Below are positions 5,370-6,656 of a stretch of 6,656 nt of DNA, piece after piece. The notes under the pieces were generated by a model, which worked only from the letters and a program-made list of their open reading frames with translations, did no database searches and was not told where the DNA came from. The position numbers and the translations under genes were made by a program. This stretch comes from Bacteroides sp. CAG:709 (lineage in GTDB: Bacteria > Bacteroidota > Bacteroidia > Bacteroidales > UBA932), in assembly GCA_000434935.1 (NCBI GenBank), contig FR882207.1, positions 1 through 6,656 of the forward strand, given 5' to 3'. The stretch's first letter is position 1. Each line of letters begins with the position of its first letter.

Positions 5370-5927
5370 ATGAATACTGGAATCATAGCGTCAAGATATG
5401 CGGATGCATTGCTGAAATACGTGAAGGAGACCGGCGAGGGCGAAGTCGTCTGTCGACAGACGGAAATTCTCGAAGATGCATTGCGTACAAGTCCGGAGCT
5501 GGTCAGATTTCTGGAAAGTCCGGCGCTGCTGCAAGCCACGGCCAAGGTCGCGCTGCTGCAGAAGGCGTTGGGTGAAGAGAAAATGACGGCATCGCTGGAA
5601 AAATTCCTGCTGCTCGTGATAAGGCAGGACAGGATTCCGTATCTGCGCTATATTCTCCATTACTTCAGAATGCGTTGGTACGAATCCATAGGTGTCAGCC
5701 CTGCCAAGCTCGTGGTCAGTACGCCGTCACCCGGACTGGAAGAACGCATCAAAGGCATTTTCAATGATTTTACAGGCCGCAAATTGGAATTGAAGACTTC
5801 CGTGGACCCGTCCATTATCGGCGGATTCATTTTCGAGGTAGCGGACAAGCGGATTGATGCAAGCATCTCCAGACAGCTGGAAGAACTCAGACGGGAATTC
5901 ATCGAAAAGAATGGACGTATCGTCTAG
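5370..5927 (+). CDS. atpH: F1 ATP synthase subunit delta (OSCP family)
   Basis: Delta caps F1 and connects the alpha N-termini to the b stalk. The 185 residues match the family (E. coli 177). The N-terminal helical bundle (about 1-105) begins with the typical IASRYADALLKYV. The C-terminal domain contains the family signature around 146-166 (DPSIIGGFIFEV followed by DKRIDASI). The start ATG lies 4 bp after the atpF stop. The gap to atpA is 19 bp, with a purine-rich AGGAAGAG just after the stop. Confidence 0.96.
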   Translation: MNTGIIASRYADALLKYVKETGEGEVVCRQTEILEDALRTSPELVRFLESPALLQATAKVALLQKALGEEKMTASLEKFLLLVIRQDRIPYLRYILHYFRMRWYESIGVSPAKLVVSTPSPGLEERIKGIFNDFTGRKLELKTSVDPSIIGGFIFEVADKRIDASISRQLEELRREFIEKNGRIV

Positions 5928-5946
5928 GAAGAGAAAGTAATTTATT

Positions 5947-6656
5947 ATGAATCAGAACAATATAAAACCAAGCGAGATTTCTGACGTGCTGCTCAAACAG
6001 CTCGAATCGGCAGATTTGTCCGTTAAACTTGAAGAGGTCGGTACCGTGCTTCAGGTCAGCGACGGTGTGGCCAGGATATATGGCCTGACCAATGCTGAGG
6101 CAGGCGAACTGCTTGAGTTCGAGTGTGGTGTGATGGGTGTCGTGATGAACCTTGAGGTGGATAATGTAGGTGCCGTGCTTCTCGGACCGACTGACGAAAT
6201 CAAGGAAGGCATGTCGGTGAAGAGGACCGGACGTATCGCTTCCATCGGGGTAAGCGAAGAAATGCTGGGCCGAGTCGTTGACCCGCTGGGTAATCCGATT
6301 GACGGTCTCGGGGAAATCGGGGGCGAGAAGGTAGAGATGCCGCTGGAGCGCAAGGCGCCGGGCGTAATCTTCCGTCAGCCTGTGAACGAACCTCTCCAGA
6401 CAGGTATCAAGGCCATAGATGCCATGATTCCTATCGGTCGCGGTCAGCGTGAGCTCATCATCGGAGACCGCCAGACAGGAAAGACCGCCATTGCCCTGGA
6501 CACTATCATCAATCAGAAATCCGAATACGACAAGGGTAAACCTGTTTACTGTATTTATGTCGCAATCGGACAGAAGGGCTCCACTGTAGCGAGTCTTGTC
6601 AATACTCTCCGTTCGAAAGGTGCCATGGACTATACCGTCGTGGTAGCTGCCACGGC
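5947..6656 (+). CDS. atpA: F1 ATP synthase subunit alpha (5' part, cut by window end)
   Basis: Alpha is the non-catalytic nucleotide-binding subunit that alternates with beta in the F1 ring. The window holds 236 codons of an expected 500 to 530. Visible parts are the N-terminal helix that binds delta (MNQNNIKPSEISDVLLKQLE), the beta-barrel domain (about 27-95, with VGTVLQVSDGVARIYGL), and the start of the nucleotide-binding domain with RQPVNEPLQTGIKAID (143-158), Walker A GDRQTGKT (173-180) and YVAIGQKGSTVA (204-215). The reading frame is open to the last base. An AGGAAGAG sequence lies about 13 bases upstream of the ATG, further than usual. Gamma (atpG) is expected to follow. Confidence 0.97.
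   Translation, partial: MNQNNIKPSEISDVLLKQLESADLSVKLEEVGTVLQVSDGVARIYGLTNAEAGELLEFECGVMGVVMNLEVDNVGAVLLGPTDEIKEGMSVKRTGRIASIGVSEEMLGRVVDPLGNPIDGLGEIGGEKVEMPLERKAPGVIFRQPVNEPLQTGIKAIDAMIPIGRGQRELIIGDRQTGKTAIALDTIINQKSEYDKGKPVYCIYVAIGQKGSTVASLVNTLRSKGAMDYTVVVAAT

Overview
The window holds the 5' part of a Bacteroidetes-type F1Fo ATP synthase operon, preceded by about 1.5 kb of repetitive DNA in which I find no credible gene. The gene order is atpD-atpC-atpB-atpE-atpF-atpH-atpA, all on the + strand, with atpA cut off by the window end. This order, with beta and epsilon first and alpha after delta, is typical of Bacteroidales and related Bacteroidetes. Other features agree: a beta subunit with an insertion between the catalytic Glu loop and the GQMNEPPG motif, a very short epsilon without the C-terminal helical domain, an a subunit with a signal-peptide-like N-terminus, AT-rich mostly SD-poor start regions, and TAnnTTTG-like -7 boxes upstream of the operon. 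A gut or animal-associated Bacteroidales is the best guess; I cannot name a genus.

Region 1 (1-1500) is repeats. A 13-bp unit is repeated four times at 61-112. From 151 there is a tandem array with a 414-bp period: unit 1 (151-564), unit 2 (565-978), unit 3 (979-1391, one base shorter and diverged) and a truncated unit 4 (1392 to about 1500). Each unit is a roughly 105-bp core rich in ACGT, palindromes and inverted repeats, followed by a roughly 300-bp C-rich spacer that holds its own 21-26-bp degenerate sub-repeats. Positions 201-647 and 615-1061 are identical, so one duplication is very recent. Unit 3 is much older. The array begins and ends with a core.

Region 2 (about 1500-1717) is a unique AT-rich leader. 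It holds candidate Bacteroidetes promoters, a GGAAA/TTTCC dyad, a perfect 6-bp hairpin, a possible 10-codon upstream ORF and a good Shine-Dalgarno for atpD.

Region 3 (1718-6656) is the operon, tightly packed with gaps of 4 to 25 bp and a 4-bp ATGA overlap between atpC and atpB. Beta, epsilon, delta and alpha belong to F1 with its stalks; a, c and b form Fo. The gamma gene, atpG, is expected just beyond the window. The c subunit carries the ion-binding Glu without Na+ ligands, so the enzyme is predicted to be proton-coupled. The a subunit carries the essential Arg and a His/Glu pair swapped relative to E. coli. I see no new enzymatic system here. The most unusual part is the composite tandem array directly upstream of an essential operon.
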